Origin: Luteibacter aegosomatis
GTDB taxonomy: Bacteria; Pseudomonadota; Gammaproteobacteria; Xanthomonadales; Rhodanobacteraceae
Direction of reading: 5' to 3'
Length of the DNA: 64,000 bases
NCBI RefSeq assembly: GCF_023078455.1
Contig: NZ_CP095740.1
Location: 1,476,001-1,540,000, forward strand
The notes beneath the pieces were generated by a model. The model searched no databases. It had not been told where the DNA came from and saw only the letters and a program-made list of their open reading frames with translations. The translations under genes and the position numbers were made by a program. This document shows, one piece after another, positions 25,801 through 33,179 of the stretch. How positions within the stretch are numbered: position 1 is the first letter of the stretch; the number at the start of each line of letters is the position of its first letter.

Positions 25801-27734
25801 CGCTGGGTCGCGACAGCCAGACGCAGGACTTCACTGTGGTCGGCATCGGCGACATGTCCGGCGACGTGTTCGGCAACGGCATGCTGCTCTCCGAGCACAT
25901 CCGCCTGCTGGCCGCGTTCGACCATCGCCACATCTTCCTCGACCCGAACCCGGATGCGGCCAAGACCTTCGCCGAGCGCCAGCGCATGTTCGCGCTGCCG
26001 CGTTCGTCGTGGGACGACTACGACAAGTCGCTGATCTCGGCCGGCGGCGGCGTGTACCCGCGCAGCGCCAAGTCGATCCCGGTGTCGCCGGAAGTGCGCG
26101 CCGCGCTGGGCATCCGCTCCGATGCCGCGCACATGGCGCCGAACGACCTGCTCTCGGCCATCCTCAAGGCGCCGGTCGACCTGCTGTGGAACGGCGGCAT
26201 CGGCACCTACGTGAAAGCCACGAGCGAAACGCACGCCGACGTGGGCGACCGCGCCAATAACGGCCTGCGCGTCAACGGCAACGAGCTGCGCTGCAAGATC
26301 GTCGGTGAGGGCGGCAATCTCGGCATGACCCAGAAGGGCCGCATCGAGGCGGGCCAGGCGGGCGTGCTGCTGAATACCGACTTCATCGACAACTCCGCGG
26401 GCGTGGACACCTCCGATCACGAGGTGAACATCAAGATCCTGCTCAACGACGCCGTGCAGCGCGGCGAGCTCACCTTCGAAGGCCGCAACAAGCAGCTGGC
26501 CGAGATGACCGACGAAGTCGGCCGCCTCGTGTTGTGGGACAACTACCGGCAGAACCAGGCCATCACGCTCATGGAGCACCAGTCGGTGCGCCGCCTGGGT
26601 TCGATGGCGCATTTCATCAGCACGCTGGAAGCCGAAGGCCTCCTCGACCGCCAGGTCGAATCGCTGCCCACGCCGGCCGAACTGGCCGAGCGCAAGCAGA
26701 AAGGCCTGGGCCTGACGCGTGCCGAGCTGTCGGTGCTGCTCTCGTACGACAAGATCCGCCTCTTCCAGCAGTTGCTCGATTCCGACGTGCCGGAAGATCC
26801 GTACCTGTCGCGCGAACTGGTGCGCTACTTCCCCGTGCCGCTGCACGAGAAGTACGCCGAGCACATGCAGCGCCATCGCCTGAAGCGCGAGATCATCGCC
26901 ACCGCGGTGACCAACTCGACGATCAACCGCATGGGCGCCACCTTCATGATGCGCATGCAGGAAGACACCGGCCAGGGTCCGGCGGCCATCGCCAAGGCCT
27001 ACACCGCCGCCCGCGAGATCCTCGACGCGCGCGAGCTGTGGGCCGAGATCGAGGCGCTCGACGGCACCGTGGCCGAAGACACCCAGATCGACGCGATCCT
27101 GCAGATCTGGTCGCTGCTGCGCCATCTCACCCGTTGGCTGCTCAACCGTCCGGGCGGCACGCTGGACATCGCCGCCAACGTCGACCGCTACGCCGCCGAG
27201 GTGACGGTGCTGCGCGAGGCGTTGCCCGGGGCCCTCACCGACACCGGTCGCGGCGATTTCGCCGCCAGCCAGGAGAAGTGGGAAGGGTTCGGCCTGCCCG
27301 AGACGCTGGCCGTCCGCCTCGCCCGCATTCCCGTGCTGCGCGCGGCGCTCGACATGGTCGAAGTGTCCAGGCAGAGCGGCAAGAGCATGGCCGCGGTCGC
27401 CAAGGTGTTCTACGAACTGGCCGAAGCGCTCGACCTCGAGTGGCTGCGTGGCCAGATCGAGGCGCTGCCCGTGGAAGGCGCATGGCATGCCCAGGCCCGC
27501 GGTTCGCTGCTGGACGAACTCAACGCCCAGCATCGCGCCTTGGCCCTGCAGGTGCTCGCCGTGGCGGGCGACCGTTCCGACGTGTCGCCGGTGCAGGCGT
27601 GGCTCGAGCGTGACGACGCCACGCTCAAGTACACCCGCGCGATGCTGGCCGAAATCCTCACCCAGAACGCGGACTACCCGATCGCCTCGGTCGCCGTCCG
27701 CCGCCTGGCGCAACTGGCCCAGATTCCGGTCTGA
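22818..27734 (+). CDS. gdhB: NAD-specific glutamate dehydrogenase, large (180 kDa) type
   Basis: Giant glutamate dehydrogenase of 1638 residues (L-GDH class), converting glutamate and NAD to 2-oxoglutarate, ammonium and NADH. The long N-terminal regulatory part (about 1-700, with ACT-like segments such as MPFLVDTVSMVAASH) precedes the catalytic core. The substrate-binding GPVARGGLRWSDRREDFRTE is near residue 840 and the catalytic lysine region VPVGSKGGFFVKR near 875. The nucleotide-binding part has VGIGDMSGDVFGNGML at about 1010, and a C-terminal helical domain follows. The length matches the family (about 1600). It stands alone, after a 268-base promoter gap from tetR. Symbol gdhB is used by analogy to Pseudomonas. 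Confidence 0.96.
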   Translation: MNAIRAPENGQFHTVVFDELKKIDYPAERLDEARFFIEAFFERIAPADYALHAPDRWAALIADLLGFIRERAPGQAKMRVYNPGVSGSRAVIEAVTDDMPFLVDTVSMVAASHADIHAIIHPVVPVKRSAAGVLESIGTGQPESVMRFEIDRLDDGELDTLKAHLDTALSDVREAVTDWKAMRGKMLEVADDLARRSLPYTADEVQEATAFLRWVADEHFTFMGYREYEVAAGEGDDVLKTVEGSGLGILRTAERSLAPRSLRTLVASELPRSGSTDAIILTKTNARSPIHRAGYMDYIGVLKFDDKGRPVAEQRFLGLFSSNAYMAHPQHVPLVRDKCEAVMARSGLKRDSYSGKSLRHILDTLPRDELFQCSTDELYALAIGLLELAQRTRTRLFIRRDSYGRFFSCLVYIPRDRFNTAVRERVEGVLRDAFHGEHVDSAVLMGEAALVRLHVVVRPRIGDHPVYDAVAMEAQIASIARNWYDELRDRLIESMGEQQGIILANRYGKALPAGYVDEVSPQVAAADVKSLAGLDGPDAVSMSFYHPPHRPEELRFKVYRSGSDIALSEVLPQLENLGLRVLTEHMYEVKLADGSLYIQDFEVQPVGRLAFEVEQVGTLFEDAFEQIWRGNAENDGFNRLVLGAKLDWRQVAVLRGYCKYLLQTGVAFSQAYMEDALNRYPAIAGLIIELFNARFDPRRESLDEKERSYAEGMLSHEMHALIDTDTLAAHPGLVDHLVAVLSRPRAEQAEAIEKTIDTLLDNVSSLDEDRILRSFISLVHATLRTSFYQKWDGAFRAYVAFKFDSHKVPDLAKPVPFREIFVYAPRVEGIHLRFGPVARGGLRWSDRREDFRTEVLGLVKAQMVKNTVIVPVGSKGGFFVKRPPVGGDRDAQLAEGIACYRMFINGLLDITDNLVEGKVVPPHDVVRHDNDDPYLVVAADKGTATFSDIANAISTEHGFWLDDAFASGGSNGYDHKGMGITAKGAWESVKRHFRALGRDSQTQDFTVVGIGDMSGDVFGNGMLLSEHIRLLAAFDHRHIFLDPNPDAAKTFAERQRMFALPRSSWDDYDKSLISAGGGVYPRSAKSIPVSPEVRAALGIRSDAAHMAPNDLLSAILKAPVDLLWNGGIGTYVKATSETHADVGDRANNGLRVNGNELRCKIVGEGGNLGMTQKGRIEAGQAGVLLNTDFIDNSAGVDTSDHEVNIKILLNDAVQRGELTFEGRNKQLAEMTDEVGRLVLWDNYRQNQAITLMEHQSVRRLGSMAHFISTLEAEGLLDRQVESLPTPAELAERKQKGLGLTRAELSVLLSYDKIRLFQQLLDSDVPEDPYLSRELVRYFPVPLHEKYAEHMQRHRLKREIIATAVTNSTINRMGATFMMRMQEDTGQGPAAIAKAYTAAREILDARELWAEIEALDGTVAEDTQIDAILQIWSLLRHLTRWLLNRPGGTLDIAANVDRYAAEVTVLREALPGALTDTGRGDFAASQEKWEGFGLPETLAVRLARIPVLRAALDMVEVSRQSGKSMAAVAKVFYELAEALDLEWLRGQIEALPVEGAWHAQARGSLLDELNAQHRALALQVLAVAGDRSDVSPVQAWLERDDATLKYTRAMLAEILTQNADYPIASVAVRRLAQLAQIPV

Positions 27735-27745
27735 GGCTGCTTGAA

Positions 27746-27819
27746 TCGCTAACAGGGTCCGCTCCCGCCCTTCGGTAGTCACGCGGCTACCGGAGGGTGG
27801 GAGCGGACCCTGTCCGCGA
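27746..27819. repeat. family R palindrome copy 2
   Basis: Arms related to the copy at 10979-11052 (AGGGTCCGCTCCC on the left, GGGAGCGGACCCTGTC on the right), with inner stem CGGTAG/CTACCG. The left arm has small changes (TCGCTAACAGGG), so pairing is imperfect at the outer end. It lies between gdhB and the NAD kinase gene. Confidence 0.88.
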
Positions 27820-27864
27820 TGGGAGTTTGCGGCTAAGCTCCAACGCTGGATCAGGAACCTTTCC

Positions 27865-28623
27865 ATGCGCCTAGCCTTCGTCGCCAGCGAAACCGAAGTC
27901 GCCCAACGCGCCCGCGCGGCGCTCGACAAACGCTACGGCGGCGTGGAGCCCGGCGAGGCCGAGATCATCGTGTCCCTCGGCGGCGACGGCTTCATGCTGC
28001 GCACGCTGCATGCCTACCGTTCGCTCGGCGTGCCTTTTTACGGCATGAAGCTCGGCCGTATCGGTTTCCTCATGAACCGCCACGACATCGACGGCCTCGC
28101 CGAGCGCGTGGAGCGTGCCCATCCCGCCGTGCTCCATCCGCTGGAAATGCACTGCACCTGCCGCGACGGCATGGAGCACCGCGCCATCGCCTTCAACGAA
28201 GTGGCGATGCTGCGCCAGAGCAACCAGGCCGCGCACCTGCAGGTTCGGCTCAACGGTGAAGTGAAGCTGGATGAACTGGTCTGCGACGGCATCCTGCTGA
28301 GCACACCGGCGGGTTCCACGGCCTACAACCTCTCCGCGCACGGCCCGATCCTGCCGCTGGACGCCAACGTGCTGGCGCTCACGCCGATCAGCCCGTTCCG
28401 CCCCCGCCGCTGGCGCGGCGCGATCCTGCCGCACGCCACCAAGGTGGCGTTCGACACGAAAGATCCGAACAAGCGGCCGATCAGCGCCACGGCCGATTTC
28501 CACGAGGTGCGCGACGTGCGCACGGTGGAGATCCGCCAGGCGCGCCGCAGCTCCGTGCGCCTGCTGTTCGATCCGGAGCACAACCTGCAGCAGCGGATTC
28601 TCGACGAACAATTCGCTCCGTAG
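27865..28623 (+). CDS. nadK: NAD kinase
   Basis: Protein of 252 residues that phosphorylates NAD to NADP. The diagnostic ATP-NAD kinase motif is present as IIVSLGGDGFMLRTLH (GGDG near residues 45-48), followed by FYGMKLGRIGFLMN and the NE/D and GSTAYNLSAHGPI segments (LVCDGILLSTPAGSTAYNLS near 150). Length fits the short form of bacterial NAD kinase, common in Xanthomonadales, rather than the 290-300-residue E. coli type. A 57-base gap separates it from the 5'-nucleotidase gene, which may be co-transcribed and would also act in nucleotide metabolism. Confidence 0.95.
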   Translation: MRLAFVASETEVAQRARAALDKRYGGVEPGEAEIIVSLGGDGFMLRTLHAYRSLGVPFYGMKLGRIGFLMNRHDIDGLAERVERAHPAVLHPLEMHCTCRDGMEHRAIAFNEVAMLRQSNQAAHLQVRLNGEVKLDELVCDGILLSTPAGSTAYNLSAHGPILPLDANVLALTPISPFRPRRWRGAILPHATKVAFDTKDPNKRPISATADFHEVRDVRTVEIRQARRSSVRLLFDPEHNLQQRILDEQFAP

Positions 28624-28680
28624 GGATCGCAACCCGCACGATGTAGGATGTTCGCCAGCGAGCATCCAGCGGACCACCCC

Positions 28681-29610
28681 ATGACCACCCCCGAGACCAA
28701 CGCCCACGCCGCGTCCTCCGCGAACGACAACCGCCTCGTCGTGGCCATTTCCTCGCGGGCGCTGTTCGACATGGAAAGCAGCCACGAACTGTTCGAGCGC
28801 GACGGCCTCGATGCCTACCGTGCCTACCAGATCGAGAACGAAAACGAACTGCTGAAGCCCGGCGTCGCCTTTCCGCTGGTGCAGAAGCTGCTGGGCCTCA
28901 ACAAGCTCTCCGCCGACCTTCCGGCGGTGGAAGTGATCCTGCTGTCGCGCAACTCCGGCGATACGGGCCTGCGCATTTTCAACGCGATCCAGCACTACAA
29001 GCTGGGCATTTCACGTGCCGCCTTCACCAGTGGCGCCCCCACGTCCGACTACATCGCGCCGTTCAAGGCCGACCTGTTCCTGTCCGCCAATGCGGAGGAC
29101 GTGGGCCGTGCGTTGCGTGCGGGCGTCGCGGCCGCGACGATCCTGCCCTCGACGGCCCCGCCGCGTTCCACCGAGCAGTTGCGCATCGCCTTCGACGGCG
29201 ATGCGGTGATCTTCGGCGACGAAGGCGAGCGGGTGTCGAAAGAGCAGGGCCTCGAGGCGTTTCACCAGAACGAATCCGACCTCTGGGCCGAGCCGCTTTC
29301 GGGTGGTCCCTTCCGCGGTTTCCTTTCGGCGCTGCATCGCCTCCAGGCGGCGTTCCCGGCGGAAACGGCGCCGATCCGCACGGCCCTGGTCACCGCCCGT
29401 TCCGCCCCGGCGCACAAGCGCGTGATCCTGACGCTGCGCCGTTGGGGCGTGCGCATCGACGAGGCGCTGTTCCTCGGCGGTCGCGACAAGGGGCCGTTCC
29501 TCGATGCCTTCGGAGCGGACATCTTCTTCGACGATTCCCCGGCCAACGTGGAATCGGCGCGCCGGGTGGTCGCCACGGGCCACGTGCCCCACGGCGTCTC
29601 CAACGCCTGA
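28681..29610 (+). CDS. cytosolic 5'-nucleotidase
   Basis: Protein of 309 residues resembling the 5_nucleotid family (NT5C1-like), which dephosphorylates nucleoside monophosphates. Conserved segments are ISSRALFDMESSHELFE (the N-terminal motif with catalytic-type Asp), EVILLSRNSGDTGLRIFNAI near residues 85-104, LRIAFDGDAVIFGDEGE near 170 and FFDDSPANVES near the C-terminus. The ATG at 28681 is preferred; an earlier in-frame ATG at 28648 is closer to the upstream gene with no better RBS. The following gap (29611-29812) holds composite palindromes. Substrate preference cannot be read from sequence. Confidence 0.85.
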   Translation: MTTPETNAHAASSANDNRLVVAISSRALFDMESSHELFERDGLDAYRAYQIENENELLKPGVAFPLVQKLLGLNKLSADLPAVEVILLSRNSGDTGLRIFNAIQHYKLGISRAAFTSGAPTSDYIAPFKADLFLSANAEDVGRALRAGVAAATILPSTAPPRSTEQLRIAFDGDAVIFGDEGERVSKEQGLEAFHQNESDLWAEPLSGGPFRGFLSALHRLQAAFPAETAPIRTALVTARSAPAHKRVILTLRRWGVRIDEALFLGGRDKGPFLDAFGADIFFDDSPANVESARRVVATGHVPHGVSNA

Positions 29611-29641
29611 TCCCGCATGCCCCCGGTGGGAAGTCCCCTGT

Positions 29642-29790
29642 GGGAGCGGACCCTGTCCGCGAACCCTCGGGCTTCCCTTGAGTGAGTGAGGCTTTGCGAT
29701 GATCGGGCGAGCGGTAAAGACCTCGCTCGATCATCGCAAAGCCTCATTCGCTTCAGCCATCCCGGGGGTTCGCGGAGAGGGTCCGCTCCC
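29642..29790. repeat. composite palindrome: family R arms around a second inverted repeat
   Basis: The outer arms (GGGAGCGGACCCTGTCCGCG from 29642 and its near-complement ending at 29790) belong to family R. Between them a separate perfect 19-bp inverted repeat lies at 29687-29705 (TGAGGCTTTGCGATGATCG) and 29728-29746. The inner unit appears inserted into, or combined with, an R palindrome. It lies between convergent genes. Confidence 0.85.
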
Positions 29791-29812
29791 GCCTCAGGCT
29801 ATCCCCTGCGTC

Positions 29813-30688
29813 TCAGACGATATTCGTCCACCGCCACCACTGCGTCTTTTTCTCCTCGCGCACAAAGGTGAACAGGCCCGCCCCGAGGATCATCACGATC
29901 CCGATCAGCATCGGCCAGTCCAGGTGGTCATGGAACAGCAGGTAGCCGAACAGGATCGCCCACAGCATCTGGCTGTACTGCGTGGGCGCCACGCGATTGG
30001 CCGGCGCGTTCTGCGTGGCGAGCATCAGCAGCACCGCGCCCGCGGCGGCCAGGAGGCCGTAGCCCAGCACCAGGAACCACTGGTGCCAGGTGGGCCAGAC
30101 GAAGTGCGGCAGCATCATCACGAAGCCCGCGATCATCGGCCCGACCACGCCGGCGCCATACAGCGTGATGCGTTTCTCGGACGCGCCCGCCATGCGCAGG
30201 GCGATGATCGACAATGCCCCGGTGATGCCGCAGATGATCGCCGCGACATGCCCCGTGCCCAGGTGTCGGAACCCCGGGCGCAATACCACCAGCACGCCGA
30301 GGAAGCCCACCACCACGGCCGACCAGCGCCGCCAGCCCACGTGCTCGCGCAGGAACACCACCGAGAGGATGGTGACGAAGATCGGCAGCAGGAAGATCAG
30401 CGAGAACGCCTCGGCCATGGGCAACGCGGTGAAGGCCATCACGGCGGTGACGTTGCCGATGGCGCCGGCGGTGGCGCGCAGCAGCCAGAGGCCGGGCAGC
30501 TTCGAGACCACCACCTCGCTCCAGCGGTCGCCCGGTTTCTTCAGGAAAGGCAGGGCCGCCAGGGCCAGTACGGCGCCGAAGAACACCGCCTCGTAGGCAG
30601 GCAGGGTGCCCTCGAGTGATTTCACGAAGGCATCGCTCCACGCATAGGCCGCGTAGCAGGCGAAGCCGAGGAGCACGCCTTTGAACAT
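29813..30688 (-). CDS. EamA/DMT-family transporter
   Basis: Membrane protein of 291 residues with about ten hydrophobic segments arranged as two EamA repeats of five (GFACYAAYAWSDAFVKSL at the N-terminus; ATAGAIGNVTAVMAFTALP and the second-half PTQYSQMLWAILFGYLLF). Such drug/metabolite transporters export amino acids, nucleobases or other metabolites; the substrate cannot be inferred. It is transcribed alone on the minus strand and is divergent from the glutaryl-CoA dehydrogenase gene; the start codons are 125 bases apart. Confidence 0.9.
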   Translation of the reverse strand: MFKGVLLGFACYAAYAWSDAFVKSLEGTLPAYEAVFFGAVLALAALPFLKKPGDRWSEVVVSKLPGLWLLRATAGAIGNVTAVMAFTALPMAEAFSLIFLLPIFVTILSVVFLREHVGWRRWSAVVVGFLGVLVVLRPGFRHLGTGHVAAIICGITGALSIIALRMAGASEKRITLYGAGVVGPMIAGFVMMLPHFVWPTWHQWFLVLGYGLLAAAGAVLLMLATQNAPANRVAPTQYSQMLWAILFGYLLFHDHLDWPMLIGIVMILGAGLFTFVREEKKTQWWRWTNIV

Positions 30689-30813
30689 GGGGGATTCCGG
30701 GACGGGGAGGGTGGCCCATTATGGGCCGGTTTGCTGCGCCCCGGCATGACCCGCCCGAGGGCCGGCCGCTACAATCGGGGACTTTCCGGCAGCCCGTCCC
30801 AGAGTCCCCTCGC

Positions 30814-31983
30814 ATGGCCCATCGTCTCGATCCGCTCGACCTCTACGACATCCGTTCGCTGCTCACCGAAGAAGAGCGCATGGTGCAGGACACCGTCGGC
30901 CGCTTCGTCGACGAAAAAGTGCTGCCGATCATCGGCGACTGCTTCGACCAGGGCCGTTTCCCGGCCGAACTGGTGCCCGAGATCGCCTCGCTGGGCCTGC
31001 TGGGCGCCACCCTGCCCGAGGAATACGGCTGCGCCGGCATGAACGGCGTGAGCTACGGCCTGATCTGCCAGGAACTGGAGCGCGGCGATTCCGGCCTGCG
31101 CAGCTTCGCCTCGGTGCAGAGCTCGCTGTGCATGTATCCCATCTTCGCCTACGGCTCCGAGGAGCAGAAGCGCGAATGGCTGCCGCGGATGGCGGCGGGC
31201 GAAGTGATCGGCTGCTTCGGCCTCACCGAGCCGCACGGCGGTTCCGACCCGGCCAACATGAAGACCGTGGCCCGCAAGGACGGCGGCGACTGGGTGATCA
31301 ACGGCGCCAAGATGTGGATCACCAACGGCAACCTGGCCCACATCGCCATCGTCTGGGCGCAGACCGACGACGGCATCCAGGGCTTCATCGTGCCCACGGA
31401 CACCCAGGGTTTCGCCGCGCAGGAAGTGCACAAGAAGATGAGCCTGCGCGCCTCGGTCACCTCGGGGTTGTTCTTGGACGACGTGCGCGTGCCCGACAGC
31501 TCACGGCTGCCCAACGTGAAGGGCCTCAAGGGCCCGTTGGGCTGCCTCACCCAGGCGCGCTATGGCATCACCTGGGGCCCGATCGGTGCCGCGCAGGCCT
31601 GCCTGAAGGAGGTGCTCGACTACACGTCGGGCCGCATCCTGTTCGGCCGCCCGCTGGCAGCCAACCAGGCCGTGCAGCTGAAGATGGCCGACATGGCCCG
31701 CCGCATCACCACGGCGCAGCTGCTCTCGCTGCAGTTGGGTCGCCTGAAGGACGCCGGCCACATGCAGCCCACCCAGGTGTCGCTGGCCAAGTGGAACAAC
31801 GTGCGCATGGCCCTCGACATCGCGCGCGATTGCCGCGACATCCTCGGCGGCGCCGGCATCACCACCGAACACTCGGCGATCCGCCACGCGCTCAACCTCG
31901 AATCGGTCATCACCTACGAAGGCACCGAGACGGTGCACCAGCTCGTGGTGGGACGCGAACTGACCGGCATCAACGCGTTCTGA
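30814..31983 (+). CDS. gcdH: glutaryl-CoA dehydrogenase
   Basis: Acyl-CoA dehydrogenase of 389 residues in the glutaryl-CoA subfamily, which both oxidises and decarboxylates glutaryl-CoA to crotonyl-CoA in lysine, tryptophan and glutarate breakdown. Subfamily features are LDLYDIRSLLTEEERMVQDT at the N-terminus, GCFGLTEPHGGSDPANM, GLKGPLGCLTQARYGITWG and the catalytic Glu in VITYEGTETVHQLVVGRELTG. The length is typical. Together with the AmaB-like dehydrogenase at 40856-42391 it suggests lysine catabolism. The gene is followed after 10 bases by a GNAT acetyltransferase, so the two may be co-transcribed. Confidence 0.94.
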   Translation: MAHRLDPLDLYDIRSLLTEEERMVQDTVGRFVDEKVLPIIGDCFDQGRFPAELVPEIASLGLLGATLPEEYGCAGMNGVSYGLICQELERGDSGLRSFASVQSSLCMYPIFAYGSEEQKREWLPRMAAGEVIGCFGLTEPHGGSDPANMKTVARKDGGDWVINGAKMWITNGNLAHIAIVWAQTDDGIQGFIVPTDTQGFAAQEVHKKMSLRASVTSGLFLDDVRVPDSSRLPNVKGLKGPLGCLTQARYGITWGPIGAAQACLKEVLDYTSGRILFGRPLAANQAVQLKMADMARRITTAQLLSLQLGRLKDAGHMQPTQVSLAKWNNVRMALDIARDCRDILGGAGITTEHSAIRHALNLESVITYEGTETVHQLVVGRELTGINAF

Positions 31984-31993
31984 AGGACCGCCC

Positions 31994-32527
31994 ATGCACG
32001 GCCCGATCATCGAGACCGACCGCCTGATCCTGCGGCCCACGGCGCCGGAAGACTTCGACGCCTGGGCCGAATGCCTCGCCGATCCGGTGGTGACCAGGTT
32101 TCTCGGTGGCCCGCAGTCGCGTGCGCTGGCCTGGCGCAACTTCATGACCATGGGCGGCAGCTGGAGCCTCCAGGGTTTCGGCATGTTCTCGGTGATCGAG
32201 CGTTCCTCGGGGCGCTGGATGGGCCGGCTCGGCCCATGGGAACCCGAGGGTTGGCCGGGCCACGAGATCGGCTGGGGCCTGGTACGCGAGAGCTGGGGCA
32301 AGGGCTACGCCACCGAGGGCGCCGCCGCATCGATGGACTGGGCCTTCGACAACCTCGGCTGGACCGACGTGATCCACTCGATCAACCCCGACAACCTCGC
32401 CTCCATCGCGGTGGCGAAGAAACTCGGCTCCACCTTGCTCGGCCCGGGTGAACTGCCCGAGCCCTTCGCCGGCGACCGCGTCGACCTATGGGGCCAGACC
32501 CGCGAGCAGTGGAAAGCCCGTCGCTGA
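31994..32527 (+). CDS. GNAT-family N-acetyltransferase (RimJ/RimL-like)
   Basis: Protein of 177 residues of the acetyltransf_3 type. It begins IIETDRLILRPTAPEDFDAW, typical of RimJ/RimL-like enzymes. The acetyl-CoA-binding loop region is HEIGWGLVRESWGKGYATEG (about residues 91-110), followed by IHSINPDNLASIAVAKKLG. It transfers acetyl from acetyl-CoA to an amine, but the substrate is unknown. It stands 10 bases after gcdH and 26 bases before a GST gene. Confidence 0.9.
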   Translation: MHGPIIETDRLILRPTAPEDFDAWAECLADPVVTRFLGGPQSRALAWRNFMTMGGSWSLQGFGMFSVIERSSGRWMGRLGPWEPEGWPGHEIGWGLVRESWGKGYATEGAAASMDWAFDNLGWTDVIHSINPDNLASIAVAKKLGSTLLGPGELPEPFAGDRVDLWGQTREQWKARR

Positions 32528-32553
32528 TTCGTCCACCTTCGAGGAATGCGTCG

Positions 32554-33156
32554 ATGTTCACCGTATACGGCATGCGCTCGTCCGGCAATTGCTACAAACT
32601 GCAGTGCCTTCTCGACATGCTCGGCGAACCCTATCGCTGGGTCGACGTCGACAGCGCGCACGGCGAAACCCGCACGCCCGAGTTCCTCGCGCTGAATCCC
32701 AACGGCAAGGTGCCGTTGCTGGTGCTAGACGACGGCCGCCGCCTCTCCGAATCCAACGCCATCCTCTGCTATCTGGCCGAAGGCACGCCGTATCTTCCCG
32801 CCGATCCGTGGAAGCGCGCCGTCACGCTGCAATGGATGTTCTTCGAGCAATACACGCATGAGCCCGCGGTGGCGGTGGCGCGCTTCATTCGCCTGTGGTT
32901 GCCGGAAGGACACGCACGCCAGGCCGAGATGCCGCAGCTGCTCGAAAAGGGTGGCAAGGCGCTCGACGTGATGGAAGACGCGCTTTCCCGTGAGGCTTTC
33001 TTCAGCGGCGGCGGGTTCGGCGTGGCCGACATCGCCCTGTTCGCCTATACGCATTGCGCGGCCGACGGTGGCTTCGACCTCTCGCACTGGCCCCGCATCG
33101 TGGCCTGGCTCGATCGCGTGCGCGCGCAGCCGGGCTTCCGCCCCATGCTTGCCTGA
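32554..33156 (+). CDS. glutathione S-transferase family protein
   Basis: Protein of 200 residues with an N-terminal thioredoxin-like GST domain (YGMRSSGNCYKLQCLLDML, where Ser/Cys near residues 9-12 is the likely glutathione-activating site; LNPNGKVPLLVLDDGR and LSESNAILCYLAEG form the cis-Pro and SNAI motifs) and a C-terminal helical domain with GGGFGVADIALFAYTH. Role probably detoxification or conjugation; the substrate cannot be inferred. It sits in a run of plus-strand genes between the GNAT and E1 genes with short gaps. Confidence 0.92.
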   Translation: MFTVYGMRSSGNCYKLQCLLDMLGEPYRWVDVDSAHGETRTPEFLALNPNGKVPLLVLDDGRRLSESNAILCYLAEGTPYLPADPWKRAVTLQWMFFEQYTHEPAVAVARFIRLWLPEGHARQAEMPQLLEKGGKALDVMEDALSREAFFSGGGFGVADIALFAYTHCAADGGFDLSHWPRIVAWLDRVRAQPGFRPMLA

Positions 33157-33179
33157 TTCCTCTTTACGGAAGTTCGTCC

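Noticed and set aside
22773..27929. A minus-strand open frame of about 1700 codons opposite the glutamate dehydrogenase gene
   Set aside because: Same effect of high GC third positions; the composition is not protein-like and it covers the promoter and start of the real gene.
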